DNA from: Phytophthora colocasiae
Taxonomy: Eukaryota; Oomycota; Peronosporomycetes; Peronosporales; Peronosporaceae
Direction: 5' to 3'
NCBI GenBank assembly: GCA_018806915.1
Contig: JAGKQI010000052.1
Location: forward strand, 558,001 to 622,000
DNA: 64,000 nucleotides
Shown one piece after another: positions 40,501-49,589 of the stretch. Below the pieces are notes generated by a model. It made no database searches. It was not told where the DNA came from and was given only the letters and a program-made list of their open reading frames with translations. A program made the position numbers and the translations under genes. Within the stretch, counting starts at the first letter, position 1; each line of letters opens with the position of its first letter.

Positions 40501-42039
40501 ACTGCGAATCACGTTCGTGAAAACCATCCGGCGACACTGGACGAGACTATCCAGATCGCTATGCGCTTTGATCACGCTGGCAAACGTTCTCTCATGCTTG
40601 ACAATGGGTGGCAGTCACAGCTCCAGCAGGTCTTCATCGAGCTTGCCATGATAGGTTGGGGTTCGTGGTTGCGGGCTACAGTTGGCTGTGCGGAGAGCGC
40701 GTCGATGCGAGCTTGACTAGCAGCAATTGCTGCTGCATGAGGCCTTGAAATTCAGTCTGCTGTCTCGCCAGCTGCTGTAGAAGGCCCTCAACGGTCTGCG
40801 GAGTGGTGGTCTCTTCCATCACGGTGAAGCAGGTCTTGAAAGTTTTTGTCGGCACGAGGGCCGGTTTCTTGGACAAGTCGAAGCTTGGACTTTCCAAGTG
40901 CTACTATGTAATGTAGTAGAGAAGGCAAATTGGAAAGCGAATTAAGGTTAGATGTTGCTCTTACAGACTAGTAAATCCTACAAGTTGAAGTAGAATAATC
41001 TTAACCAATCAAAAATCAGAACAACACGCCTTCATCCAATCCGAATGCAGGGATCGTGGCGTTAAGCCAATCACGACTTAGGCTGCGTGTCTTCTCGTGC
41101 GCAACACGCTGGAGGCACGAGCCTTGACGTAGAATACGTCACACGACCTCGTTTTAAAAGGAGGGTCCCTATTTCGAAGGGCAGTTGGGCGCGATGTGGC
41201 CAACTTTCTTGCAACGGTGGCAAGTCGTATCCGATGATGAGCGATGAGACATCCCAATTCGTCATCATGGTGGCTACTCATCTGGGCGTCACCCCTATGA
41301 CCTGGTATCGTCCGTTCGCGATCGAGCGTGATCACTCGGGTCGTATTGAGACATGGGTCATTTTCAAGGAAGCTATGAGTCGCCGCTTCCTGCCTCCGGA
41401 CAGTGAATATCGCCTCCGCGAGCGTTTGTGTGCGCCAAATCAGGGTTCGTCGCTGCATGATTACGTGGCGATTTTTCAAAAATTGCTCACCCAGTGCACG
41501 GTACCCATCAGCCAGCTGAAGCTCCGTTTTTATTTCCCAACAAGGATTAAAGACGGAGACTGCGAATCACGTTCGTGAAAACCATCCGGCGACACTGGAC
41601 GAGACTATCCAGATCGCTATGCGCTTTGATCACGCTGGCAAACGTTCTCTCATGCTTGACAATGGGTGGCAGTCACAGCTCCAGCAGGTCTTCATCGAGC
41701 TTGCCATGATAGGTTGGGGGTTCGTGGTTGCGGGCTACAGTTGGCTGTGCGGAGAGCGCGTCGATGCGAGCTTGACTAGCAGCAATTGCTGCTGTATGAG
41801 GCCTTGAAATTCAGTCTGCTGTCTCGCCAGCTGCTGTAGAAGGCCCTCAACGGTCTGCGGAGTGGTGGTCTCTTCCATCACGGTGAAGCAGGTCTTGAAA
41901 GTTTTTGTCGGCACGAGGGCCGGTTTCTTGGACAAGTCGAAGCTTGGACTTTCCAAGTGCTACTATGTAATGTAGTAAAGAAGGCAAATTGGAAAGTGAA
42001 TTAAGGTTAGATGTTGCTCTTACAGACTAGTAAATCCTA

Positions 42040-42919
42040 CTTCATCTGTCCGAAAATATAAGCGGTCTCCCAGTATTAAGCTTGTACGAAAATATAAGCG
42101 TTAGGTACGGTTATTCTGATTTTCAGTTTATTAAACGAACTTACTAGCTGTCGCATTAGCGTAGACGCGCTTTCATCTAGATGCACGTAGTCGAGCATAC
42201 TATTGAAGCGCAGACGTTTTTTAGTGTCCCGGAACACGAACTCGGCAGCAAATTTAACTCTATTAGCACGTTGTGCGTCTGAGAGCATCGACTTGGCCCG
42301 AGCTGTGTGACACCTGAATACACCGGCCAGGAAGAAGGCATGGAGAGTAGATTTCGGAATACCTAACGACTCCGCTAAAGTACGAAGGTCGGTTCAGTTC
42401 TCGAGTGGCGTAAGTTCGATGGCGTGGTTGAGATCGTGGTGGAACTCCTCCGTCATGCGCGACTTGCGGCCGCTCTTGCCTCTCCTTCCGCTCTCATAGT
42501 TGACTGCTCGGTCGGCTTGTATGTCTTGGACAGCTCTTCGCCACAAACGCGAGATCTGGTCGTCACTGCATCCAAACTTGGCTGCACATGCTTTAATAGC
42601 ACCTACGTGCGCCTGTAGCTTGGTGCTAGCACGAAGGAGAAATGCTACTGCGGTAGCGCGCTCCTCGGGATTGCGTTTGTTAGGGGTTCGAGTTGCGTCG
42701 GGGTTCATTTAGCTTGAGTAATGCGGAGAAAAATGGAATGGCTATGCTGAACCGCGCGTAACTTTTGATGTACACCATGAAAATGAGCGCAATCAAAACC
42801 ACTGGAATTGTCGTGGCTAGCGCTATATTCTGAGCCAATCACAGACACTAAATCTTGTTTTTTAAGGTTATGTTTGAATTTTTTCTGTTGAGACCGCTAA
42901 TATTTTCGGACAGAGGAAG
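42040..42919 (-). mobile_element. Mariner/Tc1-type transposon, 880-bp deletion derivative
   Basis: The element interrupts an array unit. Its ends are inverted repeats of about 30 bp, beginning CTTCATCTGTCCGAAAATAT on the left and CTTCCTCTGTCCGAAAATAT on the right when read inwards. It is flanked by TA on both sides (42038-42039 and 42920-42921); removing it with one TA restores the unit. TA target duplication and the transposase fragment inside place it in the Tc1/mariner/IS630 group. The transposase is cut down, so the element is non-autonomous. It inserted after the array unit existed. Confidence 0.9.
42076..42708 (-). pseudogene. Truncated mariner-type transposase
   Basis: The minus strand starts with ATG at 42708. 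Its N-terminal region is helical and DNA-binding-like: a KFGCSDDQISRLWRR segment resembling a helix-turn-helix, then the basic stretch GRRGKSGRKSR. The frame is closed by one TGA just after a PLEN motif (about 42394). It then continues in the same frame through LAESLGIPKSTLHAFF (a second HTH-like segment) to LDYVHLDES, which corresponds to the first Asp of the DDE/D catalytic triad. Most of the catalytic domain is missing; an unrelated-looking tail of about 34 residues ends at 42076. Internal deletion plus a nonsense codon make it non-functional. Confidence 0.75.
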
Positions 42920-43109
42920 TACAAGTTGAAGTAGAATAATCTTAACCAATCAAAAATCAGAACAACACGCCTTCATCCAATCAGAATGCAGGGATCGTGG
43001 CGTTAAGCCAATCACGACTTAGGCTGCGTGTCTTCTCGTGCGCAACACGCTGGAGGCACGAGCCTTGACGTAGAATACGTCACACGACCTCGTTTTAAAA
43101 GGAGGGTCC

Positions 43110-43531
43110 CTATTTCGAAGGGCAGTTGGGCGCAATGTGGCCAACTTTCTTGCAACAGTGGCAAGATGTAGTGATCAAAGCGCATAGTGATTTGGACGAA
43201 CGTGATTCGCAGTCTCCGTCTTTAATCCTTGTTGGGAAATAAAAACGGAGCTTCAGCTGGCTGATGGGTACCGTGCACTGGGTGAGCAATTTTTGAAAAA
43301 TCGCCACGTAATCATGCAGCGACGAACCCTGATTTAGCGCACACAAACGCTCGCGGAGGCGATATTCACTGTCCGGAGGCAGCGACTCATAGCTTCCTTG
43401 AAAATGACCCATGTCTTAATACGACCCGAGTGATCACGCTCGATCGCGAACGGACGATACCAGGTCATAGGGGTGACGCCCAGATGAGTAGCCACCATGA
43501 TGACGAATTGGGATGTCTCATCGCTCATCAT
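43110..43531 (-). pseudogene. Gag core joined to zinc knuckle across the inversion point
   Basis: The orientation flip puts the gag core of the inverted unit and the knuckle of the last forward unit on the same strand. A gag-like order results: MMSDETSQFV, then PPDSEYRLRERL and SLHDYVAIFQ, and finally C-H-C-C-K-K-V-G-H-I-A-P-N-C with a stop at 43110. A 7-base deletion near 43380 shifts the frame, and the LKLRF-region frameshift is also present, so it is not an intact protein. The arrangement may be a chance product of the inversion rather than an ancestral gag. Confidence 0.6.
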
Positions 43532-44140
43532 CAGATACGACTTGCCACTTCGAAATAGGGACCCTCCTTTTAAAACGAGGTCGTGTGACGTATTCTACGT
43601 CAAGGCTCGTGCCTCCAGCGTGTTGCACACGAGAAGACACGCAGCCTAAGTCGTGATTGGCTTAACGCCACGATCCCTGCATTCTGATTGGATGAAGGCG
43701 TGTTGTTCTGATTTTTGATTGGTTAAGATTATTCTACTTCAACTTGTAGGATTTACTAGTCTGTAAGAGCAACATCTAACCTTTATTCGCTTTCCAATTT
43801 GCCTTCTCTACTACATTACATAGTAGCACTTGGAAAGTCCAAGCTTCGACTTGTCCAAGAAACCGGCCCTCGTGCCGACAAAAACTTTCAAGACCTGCTT
43901 CACCGTGATGGAAGAGACCACCACTCCGCAGACCGTTGAGGGCCTTCTACAGCAGCTGGCGAGACAGCAGACTGAATTTCAAGGCCTCATGCAGCAGCAA
44001 TTGCTGCTAGTCAAGCTCGCATCGACGCGCTCTCCGCACGGCCAACTGTAGCCTGCAAGCACAAACCCCCAATCTATCACGGCAAGATCGATGAAGACCT
44101 GGAGCTGTGACGGCCACCCATTGTCAAGCATGAGAGCACG
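43164..44140 (+). repeat. Terminal array unit in inverted orientation
   Basis: At 43163/43164 the array reverses. The following sequence is the reverse complement of an array unit: gag core on the minus strand (43164-43548), LTR-like segment in plus sense (43549-43907), and gag N-terminus in plus sense from 43908. It is shorter than a normal unit because part of the gag core is deleted near 43190 and a 38-bp block containing the zinc knuckle is deleted at 43548/43549. Similarity fades after about 44140. Together with the last forward unit it forms a large inverted repeat with the gag core as spacer. Confidence 0.85.
43908..44051 (+). pseudogene. Gag N-terminal fragment of the inverted unit
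   Basis: ATG at 43908 begins the same MEETTTPQTVEGLLQQLARQ start as the forward units and runs 47 codons to a TAG. A second frame then gives the IYHGKIDEDLEL motif before another stop near 44110, the point where the inverted gag tail begins. It confirms that the terminal inverted copy carries the same internal rearrangement as the array. Confidence 0.6.
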
Positions 44141-44909
44141 TTTGACAGCGCCGGCGCTTCACTGGTCCGTTTTCATCTTTGTCTCTTGATCCCATCATTT
44201 GATTCTCACATGGCGATGTTTTTCCGGTCGCGTTTGTATTTGTAGACGCATGGTGGTTCGTCAACTGCATCGCGAGGGGTCCTGAATGATCGCATCTCTG
44301 CCTATCAACAGCGCCTCGCGGTCGGCCGCATTGCAGATCCTGCACCATGTCGCAGCTAAAGTGTGTTCAAGGTGCGGTTGTATCGCAGTCCGGTGTCCAC
44401 AGTTTGCCGTTGCAATTTCAATCCCTAGTGGTAGCGTAGACATTGGCAACAGGCATTCGAGATTGGATATCGATGGATGGAATCGAACCATCACCTCCCC
44501 TTTCAGGAGATCTTCCGTTGAGCTACATCGCTACATCGATGGGGGTAAGCTCAACAACATCACAGGGATGGGGGCTCGACGTAAAATTACAAGCCTTAGT
44601 AACTTCGTGGCCAGGAAAACCCTCTTTGGGACACCGATGCTCGGTGCCGCCCCTCAATTCACTCTCCTGGGCGGTCAATCTAGCACTGAGCTCGCAGGGA
44701 AAAAAGGCGCAGTTGAATTGCTTGTGTACCATTCATTTAACCTCGTAATTAATGGACCAATCAAACGTTTTTACTGAACCTATATAAATAGGTGCAGTAT
44801 CAACTCTTGCGAGATGTTGATGAGTTGGATGCAAGTCGGATTTGCACTGACGATCGGAGTCGTTACGCTACGGTACCAAAACGACGGACAAGAGCAAGAA
44901 GAAGAAACT
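44141..44909. other. Gene-free stretch beside the array
   Basis: No recognisable protein gene. An ATG frame on the plus strand (44286-44777, 163 codons) has no motif I recognise and overlaps a tRNA-like sequence in antisense. A CCAAT box (44757-44761) and a TATA-like TATATAAATA (44781-44790) lie 20 bp apart and would fit a promoter of a vanished element. Downstream the sequence runs into AAACC-rich repeat ends similar to those at 56318. Confidence 0.5.
44468..44540 (-). tRNA. Degenerate tRNA-like sequence (tRNA pseudogene or SINE head)
   Basis: On the minus strand there is an A-box match TAGCTCAACGG and a perfect B box GGTTCGATTCC. There is also a perfect 5-bp T stem (GATGG/CCATC) around the loop TTCGATT. 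The terminal heptamers ATCGATG and CATCGAT pair perfectly. An 8-bp duplication (GATGTAGC twice) sits at the D-arm side, and the anticodon arm cannot be folded into a canonical 5-bp stem with a 7-base loop and U33. Hence I call it degenerate and assign no anticodon. It could be a decayed tRNA gene or the polymerase III promoter of a tRNA-derived SINE. A working tRNA is unlikely. Confidence 0.4.
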
Positions 44910-45091
44910 GCACGCCCTGAACAAACCAAACTTTCTTCTTTACGAACCAAAACAGGGTAACGGAACAAACCGGTTCGACTGCGTTTTATGGTTCACCCTA
45001 AACCCTAGAAAAAACTCCAGACCACAGAGACAGATTTGTACAAACCACTCCACAGATTCAAACCAGTATAGGATTTAAAGCTCTGACGAGG

Positions 45092-45673
45092 GTGGAGATA
45101 ATAAGCTCAGCATGCAGCGCGCTGGTGGTCTCTCACGACTGTCAAGGCCTAGAAACTATTGTGAATCCCGGTTGTATTGAGCGACGCCAGCAGATATTAC
45201 TCCGGGATGACATTGTTGTAAATGGAGCCGGAATCGTAAAGCAGATGGGGTATGCCTTACAAAATTCACAAGCACGAACTGATGAGAAGCTGCTCGAAGA
45301 TGCTCAGTACGCTCACGATCACGTAATACATACAGCTGCGGACACAGAGAAGCGCTTGGGGCTCGTATAGGCAAGTACTTTGAAGATGTCCAAGTACATT
45401 TCAAAGCGACAAACAAGATCCAAATCGATAATCAAGCTGCAGAAATACATGAACGTCTTGTTGGTGTTGTTCAAGATGAGCATTGAGAAATTACCTATAG
45501 AGTTAGGTCAAAAGGCCAATGCTACTTTGACGGCGATGGAGGGCGCGATAAATGAACACAAGAATACACAGATCCGCAAGCTGGATGAACGCTTCAGTGA
45601 CATGCTGCATAGTACTACCCACAACACCGACGTCAGGCTCTTCTTCTCAAGAGCGTTGACTCCGTTGTTGTGA
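45092..45673 (+). pseudogene. Coiled-coil protein remnant, copy 1
   Basis: Two successive plus-strand frames (45092-45370 and 45380-45673) look like a charged, Gln/Lys/Asp-rich helical protein. Motifs include RRQQILLRDD, AHDHVIHTAADTEKRL and GQKANATLTAMEGA. There is no ATG at the first frame and a frame change between them, so it is broken. The same motifs (QQILL, H-V-hydrophobic-H-A-A-T-D-T-E-x-R-L) recur in a second decayed copy at about 56690-57436. Both copies are preceded by a CCCTGAACAAACCAAAC repeat end (44913 and 56323). I do not recognise the protein family. It is probably cargo or the own gene of a repeat family. Confidence 0.45.
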
Positions 45674-45942
45674 ACGGTGAAGGCGGAGTAGACGCTGAAT
45701 TATTGTTCTGGGGTTGATACAACAGAAGGGCTTGGGCCTACAACGAAGTGCGAAAGTAGTAGCGGAGCTGTTGCAGGGGCTTGAGTTGGATGGGGAGCTG
45801 CAAAATTTAAAGTGAGCTGAGGTCGGAGCTGAGTGCTTTTTACGAAAGTTCGCGTTTCCGAATCTTCGATAAGAACAATAGCCAATAGGTGCTCTCGTTG
45901 TTACAAATTGAAGGCGTAACCCCAAACCTGAAACTCCAACCT

Positions 45943-46355
45943 TGCAGCGGGGCTGCGTAGGTGTGCACGGCACAGAGGAAGTTTAGTTGACTCGTAGAGT
46001 CCTGCTTGCAAGGCACTAGCCTTCGGTTCTATACAAGAACCAAGTAGTCCACTAAATACGGGACTCTCACAATCAGTGTCCCTATAATAAAGGAACTAAC
46101 ACTAATTATGTAAAATGCAAACTGATTTTTATTGACTTTATTGCCCTAATCCTAAATGTAACGGATTTAGTATCTAGCATACTAAATCCTAATCAAAATG
46201 CAATGTGTGGCTCTGAGCTAACTGCCAGCAACTGGCTACATATGTGACATGTGAGAAACACTATGTGTCGTACACAGATCTGTGACTTGTGACCTGGATG
46301 GTGTATACCACACCAACTGTAGCCAAGGCGGGCAGCGCAGTGTAACCCCGTTACA
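45943..46355 (-). repeat. 3' LTR of the gypsy element
   Basis: A 413-bp copy of the repeat also found at 51898-52310. On the minus strand it begins TGTAACGGGGTTACAC, itself a short palindrome, and ends CCCCGCTGCA. It differs from the other copy at about four single bases. Flanked on the outside by AACCT. Confidence 0.95.
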
Positions 46356-46371
46356 CCCTCCCCCACCAAAA
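46356..46371 (-). other. Polypurine tract of the gypsy element
   Basis: A G-rich run, TTTTGGTGGGGGAGGG on the minus strand, immediately before the 3' LTR. This is where plus-strand DNA synthesis is primed in LTR elements. Position and composition are as expected. Confidence 0.75.
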
Positions 46372-46872
46372 CCGTGGATACGGAGTATCTACAACTGCAG
46401 ACATAACTGCCTTGTCAAGGCCTGTCACCGGCAACTTTCCGATAAAAGAAATCTCTCAGGAGAGTGCGCATGCGCGCTGGCTCAACGAGCACATTCTCCA
46501 ATTCCCCCCAGCGAGCCAACCGCTCCTGAGGTGTCCAGTGTCCAGGCGTCTACGCCTCAGCGCCTTTCGGACTGAGCCCTCGGCTCCTCTCACGCTCTCC
46601 GTTTCGGAGTATTTCGCGGCGTCTCGCCTTCGCTACGGAGCGATGTTCAAGGCCAGCCCGACTTCAAGTGGTAGCGGTGGCTCACCCTTCGAGTACACGA
46701 CAGCGTCGCCGACGCGCGACCCACGTCGCTCTCCTACGGAGGAAGGCGAGGTCGAAGTGGACTACGAGGAGTCCGAACAGGGTAATGCCCCTGCGTCTCC
46801 TGCTCCTGCGAGCTCTCGGACGACTCGATCTGAGCTGCGCTCTCCACGCGATCCGCGTCGGTACTCAATTCC

Positions 46873-47742
46873 TCAGCCGACGTAGAACACGGGGTGTGTT
46901 CGCATCCGCTTTGGCAAGTCAAGCGTGTATGCCAGGCCCTTCTTGGCCACGACCGTAAATGGTCCGATGAAGCGCGGACGCAATTTCGTCTTAAAGACAC
47001 TCGAGACTGCATGTGTAGGTAGGTTCTTAGCGTTTAATAAAACTTGGTCACCGACCTTAAATTCCCACACATTGCCTCTACCTTTTGCATCAGCTTGTTC
47101 CTTCTGAACGTCTTGGCTTTCGGCCATCGCGTCACGCACACGGCGTAATACGCTCAATCTCACCGAGAGGAAGTCATCGACTTGTTTACGCACAGCAGAA
47201 GGGTTGATATCAGCAAGCTCGGAGTCGAGCGACGGCATAGCCTCTCCCTTACTAAGCCCGAGGCCACCGCGTGGCGGAGTGAGCGGGACGCGCGGATGCG
47301 CAAGGCCGTTCACGTAGAACGGGGTGAAGCCTGTCGAGGCATGCACCGCATTGTTCATCGAGAACTCAACGAGAGGGAGCATAGCGCTCCAACGCTTCGG
47401 CGTTTCAGCGCATACGCTGCGGAGGATGTCCTCCAAAACGCGATTTACGCGTTCGGTCTGACCGTCGGTCTGCGGATGATCCGCCGTGGACATGTCCAGT
47501 CGAGTGCCAAGCACTTTAAAGACGGACGTCCAGAAGTGACCCGTGAAACGGGGGTCTCGATCCGAGACAATGGTCTCTGGCAGACCATGCTGGCGGAAGA
47601 CCCGATCGATGAAGATCGTCGCTGTACCAGCGCCATTGTCCGGCACAGCCGCTAGGTAAGCCATCTTGCTCAGACGGTCAACAAAGACCACAACGCCCGT
47701 GTTGCCTGCCGAGTCCTTCGGCAGACCAAACACAAAGTCCAT
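46873..47742 (-). pseudogene. Integrase catalytic core and C-terminal domain of the gypsy element
   Basis: A 289-codon frame. It has the DDE integrase triad: Asp2 in SMDFVFGLP, Asp61 in IVSDRDPRF, and Glu97 in HPQTDGQTERVNR with the expected 35-residue spacing. A C-terminal GPF motif near residue 260 (RPRFIGPFTVV) marks the GPY/F module, and the frame ends at HPVFYVG. No chromodomain follows. An acidic Ser/Glu-rich tail is open in another frame down to about 46734. The upstream part of the integrase (zinc domain) is in a different frame, so a one-base shift near 47745 separates it from the rest of pol. Confidence 0.85.
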
Positions 47743-49586
47743 ACTGATGGACTACCAACACCCAGAGGGTACAGGCACGCTGCCGCATGCGGTGAGGGTT
47801 TAACCCGCTGACACGTCTCGCGCGTGTGCACATATGTGCTGATCCACTTGTACATCTTCGGCCAGTACATGGAGCTCACCGAGCCGTAGGTCTTCTCGCG
47901 ACCGAGGTGGCCGCTTGTTGGCGTGTCGTGGGCCTCATAGAGGATACGATACTTCAGGTCCTCATCGTGAGGAACCACCACACGTGGTGGGTCATCCTGA
48001 CCCGTGCTGTAGTACAGCAGACCACCTTCCAGGCTATAGCGCTGGAGTCTCGCCTTTAGGCGTCGTGACAGAGTCGCCTTTGAGTCCTTAAACTCATCGC
48101 TCCCTAGAGCTTGAAGCAGCGCGACACAGGAGTCGTCCTGAGCGTAAGCTGCTCGAACCATGTCCGTCACGGACGATATCACTGAGGTGACATGAGATAG
48201 CTCATAGTCCGGGCGACGTGATAACGCGTCAGCGAGGACGTTCTGCCTGCCAGGCTTGTACTTCACCTCGAAGTTATACTCCGCAAAGAAGGAGAGCCAT
48301 CGGGCCATCCTCTGTGAGAGGTGAGGCGACTGCGTCGCGGTGCGTAGCGACGCATGATCCGTGTAGATCACGAATGGCTTGGAGCCGAGCAGGTGAACCC
48401 TGAATTTGACGAGAGCGTACTTCATCGCAAGTAGCTCCTTGTCATGGACTGGATAGTTCTTCTCAGCAGCCTTAAGCTGCCGAGACTCAAACGCAATGAC
48501 GCGTTCGCGCCCTTCAGCGTCCGCTTGTAGCAAAGCACTGCTGATGGCAAAGTCCGAGGCGTCACAGACGATGATGAACGGACGATCGGGGTCTGGCAAC
48601 GCCAGTATCGGTGCCTGAAGCAGGCTATCCTTGATACAAGTGAGCGCACTCTCGTGCTCAACACGCCATACCCACTCGGCATCCTTCTTAAGGAGATCCG
48701 TCAGTGGCCGAGCCAACTCAGCGTAGTTCTCGCTATACTTGTGCAAGTAGTTGGCCAAGCCCAGCCACTTACGCAAGTCCTTCTGGTTCAAGGGAACCGG
48801 CCAATCCACAATGGCCTTGACCTTTGCTGGATCAGCACGAAGGCCATGCTTCCCAATGGAGTACCCTAGGAAAGGGATTTCTTCCGCGCCAAAGACGCGC
48901 TTGTCCGCGTTGGCGTACAATTTGTTCGTGCGCATGCACTCGAGCACAGCTCTCACGTGTTCCACGTGCACCTCGACGTCAGTCTTGCCGTGTTCGGTCT
49001 GACTGTGGACGAACACGTCGTCAAAGTACGTCTGTGCGAATGCCCGCAGGGGCCTGAACAACTGCGTCACTAGACGATTGAACGTTGCAGGCGCATTCGA
49101 CAGCCCTTGGGGCATGACGAGCCATTCCCAGAGCATACCGCTCGGGGTGCTCACCGCTGTAAGCGGAATATCACTGGCTCGCATGAGCAGCTGATAGTAG
49201 CCATCGACTAAGTCGAGCGCACTGTACATGGTGCAACCCACCATGTTGTTCTGAAGAACATCCTTCCTAGGAATCGGCGTCTGCGCCGGTATCGTGGCAG
49301 CGTTGAGCTTGTTAAAAGCGTGAACGATACGCCACTTGCCATTCGGCTTTCTGACACAGAACGTTGGCGCGGAGTGCGGAGACTTGCTCTCGCGCACGAG
49401 ACCCGCCGCGTGCTTCGCACGGAAGAAGGCGTCAATGACGTCGCATTGCTCTTTAGGAAGAGGCCACTTCCGGGTCACGCAGTACTTAGTACCGGGAACT
49501 AAGTCGATCTCGTGACGAACGCCTCGGTCAGGAGGCAGGCCACTCGGTGGTTCCTTCGAGACAACGTCTCCATACTCCTTCAGCAA
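47670..49586 (-). pseudogene. Reverse transcriptase, RNase H and integrase N-terminus of the gypsy element
   Basis: A 638-codon frame. Reverse transcriptase: Asp125 (ALDL), the MPQGLSNAPATF motif, and catalytic YFDD at 187-190. RNase H follows with Asp342 (VCDASD), Glu384 and Asp410 (IYTDH), and a NVLADALSR end. The integrase zinc domain begins around residue 550: His553 and His560 are present, Cys592 is present, but the first Cys of the CX2C pair is Arg589. After about residue 605 the frame no longer encodes integrase because of a shift. The frame entering from upstream is also shifted (near 49630). Polymerase motifs are intact, so decay is recent or partly an assembly artefact. Confidence 0.9.
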
Positions 49587-49589
49587 GGA

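Larger units (their letters stand above)
1..43163. repeat. Tandem array of ~1057-bp retrotransposon-derived units (about 40 forward copies)
   Basis: A head-to-tail array of nearly identical units with a period of 1055-1059 bp. The same anchor (the last base of the third CCAAT box) recurs at 888, 1944, 3000, 4056, 5113, 6169, 7227, 8282, 9339, 10395, 11454, 12512, 13568, 14627, 15683, 16740, 17798, 18855, 19913, 20971, 22027, 23086, 24144, 25202, 26260, 27318, 28376, 29432, 30489, 31548, 32604, 33662, 34721, 35778, 36837, 37896, 38955, 40014, 41071 and, after a transposon insertion, 43012. The first unit is cut by the window edge, so the array continues leftwards. No intact gene lies inside; the short open frames are gag fragments and their shadows. 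The unit resembles a non-autonomous LTR element (TRIM-like) whose neighbouring copies share one LTR, a form produced by recombination between LTRs. That origin is inferred; the periodicity is directly seen. Confidence 0.97.

Noticed and set aside
904..41600. Recurring open frames of 65-163 codons on both strands in the array
   Set aside because: They are gag fragments, antisense shadows or read-through of LTR-like sequence, repeated in every unit and broken at the same places; none is a plausible independent gene.
1..42039. CRISPR-like or rDNA-like interpretation of the regular repeats
   Set aside because: Units are about 1 kb and contain gag motifs, with no spacer-repeat pattern and no rRNA sequence.
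44286..44777. 163-codon plus-strand frame with ATG
   Set aside because: No recognisable motif, antisense to the tRNA-like sequence, and inside repeat debris.
44994..45010. Telomere-like CCCTAAACCCTA
   Set aside because: Fewer than two full copies of the TTTAGGG-type repeat; too short to claim an interstitial telomere.
46412..46958. Plus-strand frames of 96-157 codons
   Set aside because: Antisense to the acidic tail and 3' untranslated part of the gypsy pol.
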